Source of the DNA: Amycolatopsis nalaikhensis
Lineage (GTDB): Bacteria; Actinomycetota; Actinomycetes; Mycobacteriales; Pseudonocardiaceae
Assembly: GCF_030264295.1 (NCBI RefSeq)
Contig: NZ_CP127173.1
Location: 2,797,501-2,861,500 of the forward strand
Length of the DNA: 64,000 bases
Reading direction: 5' to 3'
Shown here in pieces: positions 8,419 to 16,502 of this stretch. Position 1 is the stretch's first letter. Each line of letters opens with the position of its first letter. Made by a program: the position numbers and the translations under genes. A model generated the notes under the pieces. That model had not been told where the DNA came from. It worked only from the letters and a program-made list of their open reading frames with translations, and ran no database searches.

Positions 8419-8940
8419 GTGTCGAACCCGGAGCAGCTGATCGCCGACTTCGAAGACCGGATGGCGGAGTCCCGGCGCAAAGCCGAGCTGATGGTCAGCG
8501 AGATCGAGGCGGTCTCGGTCTCCGAGCGCAGCAAGGACGGCCAGATCGGCGTCAAGGTCGATCACGCGGGCAACCTCGTCGGCCTGGAGATCGGCATGGG
8601 CGTGCGGGACAAGCCCGACCTCGCCGAGGAAATCCTGCGCACGGTCAAGGCCGCTCAGAGCAAGCTGGCCGCGGCGATGCGGGCCGAGGTCACCGACCCG
8701 GTCGGGCCCGAAGTGATGAACCAGCTGGTCAGCCGTCTCGAGCAGGCGTTCCCCGCACCGAAGCCGGAAGGGTTCGCCGCACCGCCCGTGCCACCGGGCG
8801 ACGACGATCGGTTCGTACCCGAGGAGGAGCGGCAGCGGCCTCCGGCGCCGAAGCCGCCGGAACCACCGCGCGCGCCGCGCCCGTCGTCCGACACCGGACA
8901 CGACGACGACTACTTCAGCGACGGCGATTACCTGCGCTGA
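8419..8940 (+). CDS. YbaB/EbfC-family protein with acidic Pro-rich tail
   Basis: Protein of 173 residues. Residues 1-105 match the YbaB/EbfC nucleoid-associated family in length and pattern: a helical start, a central VKVDHAGNLVGLEIG beta segment, and a long helix. The C-terminal 65 residues are Pro/Glu/Asp-rich and end in DDDYFSDGDYLR. The GTG at 8419 follows GGGAGG. In Pseudonocardiaceae such proteins commonly precede WXG/EspC-type T7SS genes, as here (8963, 9281), so a role with the secretion cassette is more likely than general DNA binding. This is the first gene of a four-gene operon. Confidence 0.75.
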   Translation: MSNPEQLIADFEDRMAESRRKAELMVSEIEAVSVSERSKDGQIGVKVDHAGNLVGLEIGMGVRDKPDLAEEILRTVKAAQSKLAAAMRAEVTDPVGPEVMNQLVSRLEQAFPAPKPEGFAAPPVPPGDDDRFVPEEERQRPPAPKPPEPPRAPRPSSDTGHDDDYFSDGDYLR

Positions 8941-8962
8941 AGCGCGGACGAGGGAGGCGACC

Positions 8963-9277
8963 ATGGCCGGACCAGGCGGCCCCGGCTTCGCGGTCGATCC
9001 GCAGGAGCTGCGGAAACACCGCGAGAACATCGAGGCGATCACCGACCGGATCGACCGGTGCAAGGAAGCCGCTCGCGCGACCGAGCACCCCGAGGCGTTC
9101 GGCTTGCTGGGCATCCCGCTCGCGGCGATCTGCGCGATCGCCCAGCAGGTGGCGGAGATCGCGATCGAATCGGCGTCGACGTCGTCGTTCGACCACTCGG
9201 CCCGGATCCAGCTCTGGCAGCAGATGAAGGAAGCCGACGAGGCGGAGTTCAAGGACCTCTTCAAGGTGGAGGACTGA
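8963..9277 (+). CDS. EspC-like type VII secretion target
   Basis: Protein of 104 residues with a FAVDPQELRKHRENIEAI start, a Gly/Leu/Ile-rich middle (GLLGIPLAAICAIAQQVAE) and an acidic C-terminus. This is the layout of the EspC/WXG-like helical-hairpin substrates of ESX systems. It has a good ribosome site (GAGGGAGG) and is followed after 3 nt by the larger WXG protein, with which it may form a secreted heterodimer. That pairing is inferred from known EsxA/EsxB-like pairs. Confidence 0.75.
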   Translation: MAGPGGPGFAVDPQELRKHRENIEAITDRIDRCKEAARATEHPEAFGLLGIPLAAICAIAQQVAEIAIESASTSSFDHSARIQLWQQMKEADEAEFKDLFKVED

Positions 9278-9280
9278 GCC

Positions 9281-10438
9281 GTGGCCGAAAACCCGTTGAT
9301 CAAAACGGACGCGGCGGACGACCGCAGTGCCCTCGAAGGCGCCGGGCTCTTCCAGGACTTCTGGGACGCCGGCACCGCCGTCGCCGACGGCAACTGGACC
9401 GAAGGCCTGCTGAACGCCGCGTTCGGCGCGGGTGGCCTCGCGGAGCTCGTCGCCGACCCGATCGGCACCCTCGCCTCCGCGGCCGTCGGCTGGGCGATGG
9501 AGTTCTTCCCCTGGCTGCGCGAGCCGCTCGATTGGCTCACGGGTGACCAGACGGCGCTGGAGAACATGGTCGGCACCTGGGAGAACGTCGGCAAAGAACT
9601 GGAGAAGATCAGCACCGACCTCCAGGACACCGTGAAGCGGGACAGCGCGGCCTGGGAAGGCGCCTCGGCGGACGCCTACCGCGCCTTCGCCGAAGATCGC
9701 GCGGCGACGTACGCGGGCGTGGCGACCGGAGCCAACGCGATCGCGAAGCTGGTCGACATCTGCAAGACGATCTTGAGTGTCGTGCGCTCGATCGTGCGTG
9801 ACCTGATTTCGGAGTGCGTCGGCAAGCTCATCAGCATCGCCTGCCGGTACCCGGGCCCCGCCCTGCCGGCGGGCATGGCCACCGAGGGCACCGCGGAAGC
9901 CGTCAAGACCGGCAGCAAGTGCATGGAGTGGATCAAGAAGCTGCTGACGGCCTTCAAGAAGGCGCAGGAGCTGTTCCACCGCATCAGTGACATTTTCCGG
10001 CGTGTCAAGGGCGCCTTGAAGCGCGGAGCGGAGAGCCTGCCCGGACCGCTGAAGAAGGTCGGCGGGCTGATCAAGGACGAACCTCGCGACACGCGCACGT
10101 TCCTCGAGAAGGTCCGCGACGAACGCCCTGATCGGAAGCAGTGGAAGGACATCGTCTCGTCGGACAAGTCGATCGGCGAGAACCTCAAGGACATCGGCGA
10201 GGAGTTCCGGAACGACGTCCGCGAGGAGTTCGGCGAGAAGTTCGGGGAGGACTTCGGCAAGGACCTCAAGGAGGACGCCAAGAAGGAGTGGCGCAAGGAG
10301 TCCCGGAAGAAGAAGGCCGAAGGGCTGGACGAGTGGGCGGGCGAAGACGAAGACGAGTCGTCGGACAAGGAGACGACCGTCCAGCCGCCGGTGTTCGACA
10401 GCCCAGGAGCGCGGCGGATCTCGGGTTCGATCGAATGA
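9281..10438 (+). CDS. WXG-domain protein with hydrophobic and highly charged C-terminal region (candidate T7SS effector)
   Basis: Protein of 385 residues. Residues of about 80-165 form a WXG-type helical hairpin with the motif WEG at 125-127 (AAWEGASADAYRAF). Next come hydrophobic helices at about 165-205 and basic segments. The C-terminal 100 residues are strikingly rich in Glu, Lys and Asp (EEFGEKFGEDFGKDLKED). No known toxin catalytic motif is visible. The GTG at 9281 is 3 nt after the EspC-like stop. The stop overlaps the next start by 4 nt (ATGA), coupling it to a membrane protein that could be its partner or immunity protein. The effector role is inference from this gene order. Confidence 0.65.
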   Translation: MAENPLIKTDAADDRSALEGAGLFQDFWDAGTAVADGNWTEGLLNAAFGAGGLAELVADPIGTLASAAVGWAMEFFPWLREPLDWLTGDQTALENMVGTWENVGKELEKISTDLQDTVKRDSAAWEGASADAYRAFAEDRAATYAGVATGANAIAKLVDICKTILSVVRSIVRDLISECVGKLISIACRYPGPALPAGMATEGTAEAVKTGSKCMEWIKKLLTAFKKAQELFHRISDIFRRVKGALKRGAESLPGPLKKVGGLIKDEPRDTRTFLEKVRDERPDRKQWKDIVSSDKSIGENLKDIGEEFRNDVREEFGEKFGEDFGKDLKEDAKKEWRKESRKKKAEGLDEWAGEDEDESSDKETTVQPPVFDSPGARRISGSIE

Positions 10439-11547
10439 CCGAGCCGGCGGGCGGCCGGATCGTGGTTTCGCGGACCGCGGGGCGGCCCTGGATCCTCGCC
10501 GTGGTGCTGCTCGTCGTGGCGTCCGGGTTCCTGTGGATGGCCCTGGCCGCGACCCAGGAGAGCCCGCGAGTCGCGGGCTGGGTCTTCGGCGGGGGGTTCG
10601 GCCTGCTCGGGCTGAACCTCGTCCGGCGGTCGGTGCGCAGGCCGGTCCGCGACGAGCTGGTCCTCGACCCGGCGGGGATCTCCCGGGTGATCGGCCGCGT
10701 CGTCTGGACCGTGCGGTGGGACGAGCTCCGCGCCGCGTCGGTCGTCGAGAGCCCGCGGAAGAGCGAAGGCCACCAGGTCGTGCTCAGCCCGGCTCGGGAC
10801 GGGTTCGAAAGCCGCCACCGGAGCCTGGTCCGCATCGGCGGCGGTGACTTCCTGGTGGCGGGGATCGGGCTGTACGACCGGGAGGCACCCCGAGTGCGCG
10901 AAGTGCTGGCGCGGCACATCGGCGCGACGGTCGATCGCGTCGTCGAGGCGCCGGTTCTCATGCGGCCGCCATCGCCGGTCAGGGATGCGGTGCCCTCGTG
11001 GATGCCGCCACCCCTCGAAGCGACCGGATCCGTCACGATCCACGTCAACGCGTGGAACCGGGCGCTGCTCCGGTGGGGCCGGCTGTGCGCCCTCATGGTC
11101 GAGCTGGGCCTGGGCGCGGCGATCGAATTCGGGCCGCGCAACGGGATCCGGACCGCGTGCCTGGTCGTGTTCGCCGTTGTTTTCGCCGGCGCGACCTGGT
11201 TGGAGATCGCCGAGCGGCAGAGCCGTTCCCGGAAGTTCCGCGTCACCCTGGAGCTGTCGGCCGCCGGCATCCGCTGGGTGTCGCGTTACCGGCGGATCGA
11301 GGTCGCCTGGCCGGAGATCGCCGAGCTGAGGACACCGGCGCGGCTCGTCGAGTTCCGCCCGGCGAGCGACGGTTTCCCGCTCGACCGTCCGGACCTGCAC
11401 CCGCTGCGGCAAGCCGACGGCTGGTACCGGTTTCCCCGCGCGTTGAGCGCGACGGCCGCGCGGGAGTTCGACGAGCACATCCGCGAGGTGCTTCCCGGCG
11501 GTGTGGCCTGGGCGCCGCCGACGCCGATCACTCGGGGGGCTACGTGA
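10435..11547 (+). CDS. Membrane protein with duplicated TM-pair/PH-like layout
   Basis: Protein of 370 residues organised as a duplication. A transmembrane pair at about residues 19-60 (AVVLLVVASGFLWMA and GWVFGGGFGLLGL) is followed by a beta-rich PH-like domain. A second transmembrane pair lies at about 215-255 and is also followed by a beta-rich domain (VTLELSAAGIRWVSRYRRIE). The ATG at 10435 overlaps the TGA of the WXG effector-like gene, so translation is coupled. It could be an immunity or anchoring partner of that protein, or a general PH-domain membrane protein. I cannot assign a biochemical function. Confidence 0.7.
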   Translation: MTEPAGGRIVVSRTAGRPWILAVVLLVVASGFLWMALAATQESPRVAGWVFGGGFGLLGLNLVRRSVRRPVRDELVLDPAGISRVIGRVVWTVRWDELRAASVVESPRKSEGHQVVLSPARDGFESRHRSLVRIGGGDFLVAGIGLYDREAPRVREVLARHIGATVDRVVEAPVLMRPPSPVRDAVPSWMPPPLEATGSVTIHVNAWNRALLRWGRLCALMVELGLGAAIEFGPRNGIRTACLVVFAVVFAGATWLEIAERQSRSRKFRVTLELSAAGIRWVSRYRRIEVAWPEIAELRTPARLVEFRPASDGFPLDRPDLHPLRQADGWYRFPRALSATAAREFDEHIREVLPGGVAWAPPTPITRGAT

Positions 11548-11806
11548 TCGGCGCCGGCGACCCGATGCCCTGCCCGGCTCGCGCCGGTTGGGGCAACGTC
11601 ATCACGTTGCCGTGGTGACGCACCTGGAGAGCGGGACCGGTCCGCGAAGTGACGGCTGAGGGACTTGCATCCCCCGATCGAGTGACGGGTATCCGCTGCT
11701 CGCATGATTGTCGCACTCAGCCCCGGATAAGTTACAAAAACCTTCACTTTCCCCTTCCGCGCCCGTGATGACCTGGCCCGGACCGCTTTCGTGGCACAGT
11801 GCGGGG
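11548..11806. other. Intergenic region before ribokinase
   Basis: 259 bases without a convincing gene. The stretch 11729-11754 (AAGTTACAAAAACCTTCACTTTCC) is clearly more AT-rich than its surroundings and probably carries promoter or regulator sites, but I see no perfect palindrome. CACAGT with a 6-nt spacer lies directly before the ribokinase ATG. Confidence 0.3.
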
Positions 11807-12676
11807 ATGAACTCCGACGTCCTCGTTGTGGGATCCGCCAATGCCGACCTCGTCGTCGCGGTGGATCGGCGGCCCGGTGGCGGTGAGACCGTGCTCGGCG
11901 GCGACACCGTGCTCTCGCCGGGCGGCAAGGGGGCCAACACGGCCGTCGCGGCCGGGCGGCTCGGGGCCGATGTCGCACTGCTCGGGGCCGTCGGCGACGA
12001 TCCTTATGGCCGCCTGCTGCTCGACTCCCTGCGCGCCGCCGGTGTCGACACCGGGCTGGTGCGGACCAGCGAACGGCCCACCGGCATCGCCTACATCACC
12101 GTCACCCCGGACGGCGAAAACGCCATCCTCGTCTCGCCCGGCGCCAACTCGAGCCTGACGCCCGGCGACGTCGACGCCGTCTTCGACGGGGTGCAGGTCA
12201 TGGTCGTCTCGCTCGAGGTGCCGCTGCCGACCGTCGAACACGCCGTCGCGCGCGCCGCCGAGGAGGGCGTCAAGGTGCTGCTGAACCTGTCGCCCGCCGC
12301 GAAGCTCTCCGCCGAGACGCTCGCCAAGCTCGACGTCCTGCTGGTCAACGAACACGAGGCCGCCTGGCTGACCGGGCCGGGTGCCGACTTCCGGCAGCTC
12401 CTGGCCCTCGGGCCGCGGGCCGCCGTCGTGACCCTCGGTGCCGATGGCGCCGTCGTCGTCGAGGCCGAAGGTGTCACCGAGGTGGCGTCGCCGAAGGTCG
12501 AGGCCGTGGACACGACGGGAGCCGGGGACGGCTTCGCGGGCGCCCTCGCCGCGTCGCTCGCCGAGGGCGCCGACCTCGTGACCGCCGCCAAGCGCGCGGT
12601 GCGCGTCGCGGCTTTCAGCGTGACGCGGCACGGTGCGCAGCCGTCCTACCCGACCGCGGCTGAGCTGGGAGAATGA
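11807..12676 (+). CDS. rbsK: Ribokinase (PfkB-family sugar kinase)
   Basis: Protein of 289 residues that phosphorylates ribose (or a similar sugar or nucleoside) at the 5 position using ATP. Both PfkB signatures are present: GGKGANTAVAAGRLGA near the N-terminus and DTTGAGDGFAGAL in the C-terminal third, the latter with the catalytic Asp of the GAGD motif. The ATG at 11807 is preceded by GCGGGG; the longer in-frame start has no coding bias. No ribose transporter lies next to it, so ribokinase is the best family name while the true substrate is uncertain. Confidence 0.85.
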   Translation: MNSDVLVVGSANADLVVAVDRRPGGGETVLGGDTVLSPGGKGANTAVAAGRLGADVALLGAVGDDPYGRLLLDSLRAAGVDTGLVRTSERPTGIAYITVTPDGENAILVSPGANSSLTPGDVDAVFDGVQVMVVSLEVPLPTVEHAVARAAEEGVKVLLNLSPAAKLSAETLAKLDVLLVNEHEAAWLTGPGADFRQLLALGPRAAVVTLGADGAVVVEAEGVTEVASPKVEAVDTTGAGDGFAGALAASLAEGADLVTAAKRAVRVAAFSVTRHGAQPSYPTAAELGE

Positions 12677-12807
12677 TCAGTCTCTGACCCGGCGATTCGG
12701 CCGTATGCTGGCAGCCTGGTGGCGTGAGGAGGTCCGGCCCGTGCTCGAACAGGTCACGCGACGCGGGTTGTGCCCGCCACCACGAGATATCCCGGCCCAC
12801 TTGAGCT

Positions 12808-12821
12808 ATGGTCTAGACCAT
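12808..12821 (+). promoter_or_regulatory. DasR-type operator (dre site) at the ptsI start
   Basis: ATGGTCTAGACCAT is a perfect 14-bp palindrome that overlaps the ptsI ATG (12820). It matches the core TGGTCTAGACCA recognised by the GntR-family regulator DasR, known in Streptomyces to control N-acetylglucosamine and PTS genes. TATGGT at 12807-12812 can also serve as a -10 for a leaderless transcript, so bound repressor would cover the promoter and the start codon. Confidence 0.8.
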
Positions 12822-14451
12822 GTCGTCTGAGTCTCTGTCCGGGGTCGCCGTCAGCCCCGGCCGCGCCCGTGGTCCCGTCGTCCGCGTCGCGGAGCCGCTC
12901 GGCGAGCCCGCCGCCACCCCCGCCCCGGCCGATCCGGCCGCCGAGGCCGCGCGGATCGCCCCCGCCGCCGAAGCCGTCGCCGCGCGGCTGGAGAAGCAGG
13001 CCGAGACCGCGTCCGGCGAAGCCGCGACGATCCTGATCACGACCGCCGCGATGGCCGCCGACCCGGCGCTCGCCGCGCAGGCCGAACAGCTGGTCAAGAC
13101 GCAGGGGCTGCCCGCGGCGCGCGCCGTCTACCAGGCCGCCGAGGGCTTCGCCGAGGCCCTGGCCGCCGCGGGCGGGTACATGGCGGAACGCGTCCGCGAC
13201 GTCCGCGACGTGCGCGACCGGCTGATCGCCGAGCTGCTCGGCATCGCGCCGCCGGGGGTGCCCGAGCTGGCGTCGCCGAGCGTGCTGGTCGCCCGCGACC
13301 TCGCGCCGGCCGACACGGCTGGCCTCGACCCGGCGAAGGTTCTCGCGCTCGTCACCGAAGAGGGCGGCCCGACCAGCCACACGGCGATTCTGGCGCGCGC
13401 GCTCGGCATCCCGGCCGTCGTCGCGGTGCGCGGACTGCTGGCGCTGGACGCGCAAGCGCTTGCGGTCGACGGCGACACGGGCACGGTCGAGGTCGCGGAC
13501 CCGTCGGCACCGGTCATCACGGCGACGGTCGCGCAGCTGGCCGAGTGGAACGGCACGGGCGCGACGGCCGACGGCCACCGCGTGAAGGTCTACGGCAACG
13601 TCGGCTCCCCGGCCGACGCCCAGGCCGCGGCCGACGCGGGCGCCGAAGGCGTCGGCCTGTTCCGCACCGAGTTCTGCTACCTGGACGCCTCCGACGAGCC
13701 GTCGGTGGCCGACCAGCGCGCCGCGTACACCGCGGTGCTTTCGCCGTTCCGCGGCAAGCCGGTGATCGTGCGGACGCTGGACGCGGGCGCCGACAAGCCC
13801 CTGGCGTTCCTCTCGCCGGAAGCCGAGCCGAACCCGGCGCTCGGCGTCCGCGGGCTGCGTGTCGCGTTCGACCGCCCGGAGGTGCTGGACCGCCAGCTCG
13901 AAGCCATCGCGGGCGCGGCAGAGGACTCCGGCGCCGAGGTGTCGGTGATGGCCCCGATGGTCGCGACGGTCGAGGAAGCGGCCTGGTTCGCCGACCGCGT
14001 CCGCGCGGCGGGCATCGCCAGGGCGGGCGTGATGATCGAGATCCCGGCCGCGGCGCTGAGCGCCCGCGAGATCCTCGACGTCGTCGACTTCGTCTCGGTC
14101 GGCACGAACGACCTGGCGCAGTACACGTTCGCGGCGGATCGCCAGCTGGGCGCGGTCGCGAAGCTCAACGACCCGTGGCAGCCGGCCCTCCTGCGCCTGC
14201 TCAAGCTGATCGGCGACGCGGCGAAGGCCACGGGCAAACCGGCGGGCGTGTGCGGCGAAGCGGCGGCCGACCCGCGGCTGGCGCTGGTCCTGGCGGGCCT
14301 GGGGCTGACGAGTCTCTCGATGAACGCCCCGGCGATCCGGACGGTGGGCGCGAGCCTGGCGTCCGCGACGCTCGCGGAGTGCGAGGCCTTGGCGGAAGCG
14401 GCCCTGGCGACTTCGGACCCGGCAGCGGCCCGCGCTGCGGCTCGCCCCTGA
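12820..14451 (+). CDS. ptsI: PTS enzyme I (phosphoenolpyruvate-protein phosphotransferase)
   Basis: General cytoplasmic PTS component of 543 residues that takes phosphate from PEP and passes it to HPr. The active-site histidine is H187 in GGPTSHTAIL. The PEP-binding barrel shows GLFRTEFCYL, DAGADKPLAFL, SVGTNDLAQYTF and the catalytic cysteine C478 in CGEAAADP. The ATG at 12820 lies inside a DasR-type palindrome and has no Shine-Dalgarno sequence, so the mRNA is probably leaderless. HPr and the sugar permeases are not in this window. Confidence 0.95.
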   Translation: MSSESLSGVAVSPGRARGPVVRVAEPLGEPAATPAPADPAAEAARIAPAAEAVAARLEKQAETASGEAATILITTAAMAADPALAAQAEQLVKTQGLPAARAVYQAAEGFAEALAAAGGYMAERVRDVRDVRDRLIAELLGIAPPGVPELASPSVLVARDLAPADTAGLDPAKVLALVTEEGGPTSHTAILARALGIPAVVAVRGLLALDAQALAVDGDTGTVEVADPSAPVITATVAQLAEWNGTGATADGHRVKVYGNVGSPADAQAAADAGAEGVGLFRTEFCYLDASDEPSVADQRAAYTAVLSPFRGKPVIVRTLDAGADKPLAFLSPEAEPNPALGVRGLRVAFDRPEVLDRQLEAIAGAAEDSGAEVSVMAPMVATVEEAAWFADRVRAAGIARAGVMIEIPAAALSAREILDVVDFVSVGTNDLAQYTFAADRQLGAVAKLNDPWQPALLRLLKLIGDAAKATGKPAGVCGEAAADPRLALVLAGLGLTSLSMNAPAIRTVGASLASATLAECEALAEAALATSDPAAARAAARP

Positions 14452-14539
14452 TCGACGCGCGGCTGGTCGTGGTCGCCCGGGTGTGCCGGACACAGCTCGC
14501 GGGGCGCGGCTTGCGGCAGTAGGAGCGAACCCGTAGCTG

Positions 14540-14770
14540 ACGGGGGCTGGGCCAGCCCCCGTGGGCCGGGTTGGCCGCGTGGATTAGGGCTGGTTGCGCG
14601 GACCAAGCCAGCCGCGTGGGCTGGGGTGGCCGCGTGGATGGGGCCTGGTCGCGCACGGCAGCCGCGCGGTTCCGGCGGGCTGCGCGCTGACCAGGCCAGC
14701 TGCGTGGGCCGTGCTGGTCGCGCCGTAGCGGGCTGGTCGCGCGAGCTGCGCGGCCTGGCGAGCCGCCGCG
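14540..14770 (+). repeat. Degenerate GC-rich short repeats
   Basis: Several imperfect copies of units such as GGCCGCGTGGAT, GGGCTGGTTGCGCG and GGGCTGGTCGCGCG alternate over about 230 bases. They are too irregular for a microsatellite or CRISPR. They look like decayed tandem duplications typical of long GC-rich intergenic DNA in actinomycetes. Confidence 0.4.
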
Positions 14771-14811
14771 GCGCGAAATCTCGCCGCACCCGCAGGGGCG
14801 CCCCCCACTTT

Positions 14812-14834
14812 CAGTCTATCGGCCATTACCGACA
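14812..14834 (-). promoter_or_regulatory. RecA-independent DNA-damage (PafBC-type) promoter motif, copy 1
   Basis: On the minus strand this reads TGTCGGTA, a spacer, then TAGACTG, fitting the mycobacterial motif TTGTCRGTG-N8-TAnnnT with N8 = ATGGCCGA. The -10 TAGACT is well formed. It points toward the 3' end of ptsI, where no minus-strand gene is seen, so it is an orphan promoter or part of a dispersed element. A second copy is at 60532. Confidence 0.4.
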
Positions 14835-14910
14835 GTGCCGTTCTGTGCGAACCTGGACGCACGGAGTTGTCCCCAATGCACGAGGGGTGTGGACAACCTG
14901 TCGCTGGGCC

Positions 14911-14943
14911 CGTGAAGGCCACCCTCCAGCGGTGGCCTTCACG
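14911..14943. terminator. Perfect 13-bp hairpin, probable terminator or intergenic repeat
   Basis: CGTGAAGGCCACC (14911-14923) pairs with GGTGGCCTTCACG (14931-14943) around a 7-nt loop. No T-run follows. It stands about 100 bases before the transporter gene. Confidence 0.5.
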
Positions 14944-15040
14944 GCGCCCCCGAAAAATCCGCCTCCGGGTTGTCGATCCAGCCCAGCCTCGCTCGACGAA
15001 GTGGTGAAGACCGAAACCACCGAGCCGAGAGGGACCCGCC

Positions 15041-16429
15041 ATGACCGTCACCGCGACAGCCCCGGAACTGACCGCCCGGGCCGGACGACGGGAGTGGGTC
15101 GGGCTGGCCGTGCTCGCCCTGCCCACCCTGCTCGTCTCGCTCGACGTCTTCGTCCTCGTTCTCGCCCTGCCGAAGCTCGCCGCCGGGTTGCACGCCGATG
15201 GCACCGAACAGCTGTGGATCATGGACACCTACGGCTTCATGGTCGCCGGGTTCATGGTCACCATGGGGACGCTCGGCGACCGGATCGGGCGGCGGAAGCT
15301 CCTCCTGCTCGGGGCCGCCGCCTTCGGGGTCGCCTCGCTCGTCGCCGCCTTCTCGACCAGCGCCGGGATGCTCATCGCCGCCCGGGCCGCGCTCGGGATC
15401 GCCGGGGCCACCCTGGCTCCCTCCACCCTCTCGCTCATCGGCACCATGTTCACCAACCCGCGGCAACGCGCCGAGGCCATCGGGATCTGGGCCGGCTGCT
15501 TCTCCGTCGGCGCGATCGTCGGCCCCGTTGTCGGCGGGGTGCTCCTTGAACACTTCTGGTGGGGTTCGGTCTTCCTGCTCGGTGTCCCGGCCATGGTCCT
15601 GCTGCTGGTCATCGGCCCGAAGCTGCTGCCGGAGTACCGCGACGAGTCCGCCGGGCGCCTCGATCTCCCGAGCGTCGCCCTCTCCCTGGCCGCGATCCTG
15701 CCCGCCGTCTACGGCGTCAAGGAGCTCGCCCGCGAAGGCGTCCACGCCGTCCCCGTCGCCGCCCTCCTCACCGGTCTCGTCGTGGGTTACTTCTTCGTCA
15801 AGCGGCAGCGGACCCTCGACGACCCGCTGCTCGACCTCAGCCTGTTCGCCGGCAAGGCGTTCCGGACCACGCTCGGCGGGATGCTGCTCTTCAGCATGCT
15901 CGGCGGCACCACCATGCTGTTCGTCGCGCAGTTCCTGCAGCTCACCCAGCGGCTCTCGCCCGTCGGTGCGGCTCTGGGGCTGCTGCCCGGGATGGCCGCC
16001 TCGACCGTCAGCTTCCTCGCCGCTCCCGTGCTCGCTCGCCGCTTCCGCCCGAGCGCCTTGATCGCGGGCGGGGTCGCCGTCGCCGCCACCGGGATGGCCG
16101 TGCTCGCCTTCGTCGATCCCGCCGCCGGGCCCGTCTGGCCCGCGCTCGGGTTCGCCGTGACGTCGCTGGGTGTCGGCCCGATGGTCGCGCTGGGTACCGA
16201 TCTCGTCGTCGGGTCCGTTCCGCCGCGCAAGGCCGGAGCCGCCTCCGCGCTCGCCCAGACCGTCAACGAGTTCGGCTACTCGCTCGGCCTCGCCACCGTC
16301 GGGACCCTGGGCAACGCCGTCGTCCGCGCGCACGGCCTCCCCGATGGCCTGCACGTCGTCGCCGGGCTCGCCGCCGTCGCGTTCGCCGCGCTCGTCTGGT
16401 TCGTCGGCAAGAACCTGCGGACCGCCTGA
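15041..16429 (+). CDS. MFS drug transporter, DHA2 (14-TM) family
   Basis: Inner-membrane proton-coupled exporter of 462 residues with about 14 hydrophobic helices, as in EmrB/QacA-type DHA2 permeases. The loop between helices 2 and 3 carries GDRIGRRKLLLLG (motif A), and GAIVGPVVGGVLLEHFWWG is the antiporter motif C. It most likely exports drugs or secondary metabolites; the substrate is not readable. The ATG at 15041 follows GAGAGGGA. There is no regulator beside it, and a strong terminator follows at 16438. Confidence 0.9.
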   Translation: MTVTATAPELTARAGRREWVGLAVLALPTLLVSLDVFVLVLALPKLAAGLHADGTEQLWIMDTYGFMVAGFMVTMGTLGDRIGRRKLLLLGAAAFGVASLVAAFSTSAGMLIAARAALGIAGATLAPSTLSLIGTMFTNPRQRAEAIGIWAGCFSVGAIVGPVVGGVLLEHFWWGSVFLLGVPAMVLLLVIGPKLLPEYRDESAGRLDLPSVALSLAAILPAVYGVKELAREGVHAVPVAALLTGLVVGYFFVKRQRTLDDPLLDLSLFAGKAFRTTLGGMLLFSMLGGTTMLFVAQFLQLTQRLSPVGAALGLLPGMAASTVSFLAAPVLARRFRPSALIAGGVAVAATGMAVLAFVDPAAGPVWPALGFAVTSLGVGPMVALGTDLVVGSVPPRKAGAASALAQTVNEFGYSLGLATVGTLGNAVVRAHGLPDGLHVVAGLAAVAFAALVWFVGKNLRTA

Positions 16430-16437
16430 ACGCGGCG

Positions 16438-16474
16438 AAGGCCTCCCCACCCGATGCCTGGGTGGGGAGGCCTT
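16438..16474. terminator. Bidirectional rho-independent terminator
   Basis: A 15-bp perfect stem (AAGGCCTCCCCACCC with GGGTGGGGAGGCCTT) and a 7-nt loop lie between the convergent transporter gene and the DUF1707 gene, and serve both. Confidence 0.85.
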
Positions 16475-16502
16475 CTTGACGCCGGGGGCAGAGGGGCCCC
16501 GG

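Larger units (their letters stand above)
14452..15040. other. 589-base intergenic region with degenerate repeats and regulatory-like elements
   Basis: No gene with coding bias. Bases of about 14540-14770 consist of degenerate copies of a GGGCTGGTCGCGCG / GGCCGCGTGG theme. Then come an element shared with 60510-60600 (see separate entries), a DnaA-like nonamer TGTGGACAA at 14888-14896, and a perfect hairpin at 14911-14943. The region ends with the DHA2 transporter promoter. Confidence 0.6.

Noticed and set aside
12633..12830. 65-codon open frame between rbsK and ptsI
   Set aside because: It overlaps the end of rbsK and the DasR operator, has no ribosome site and no family features.
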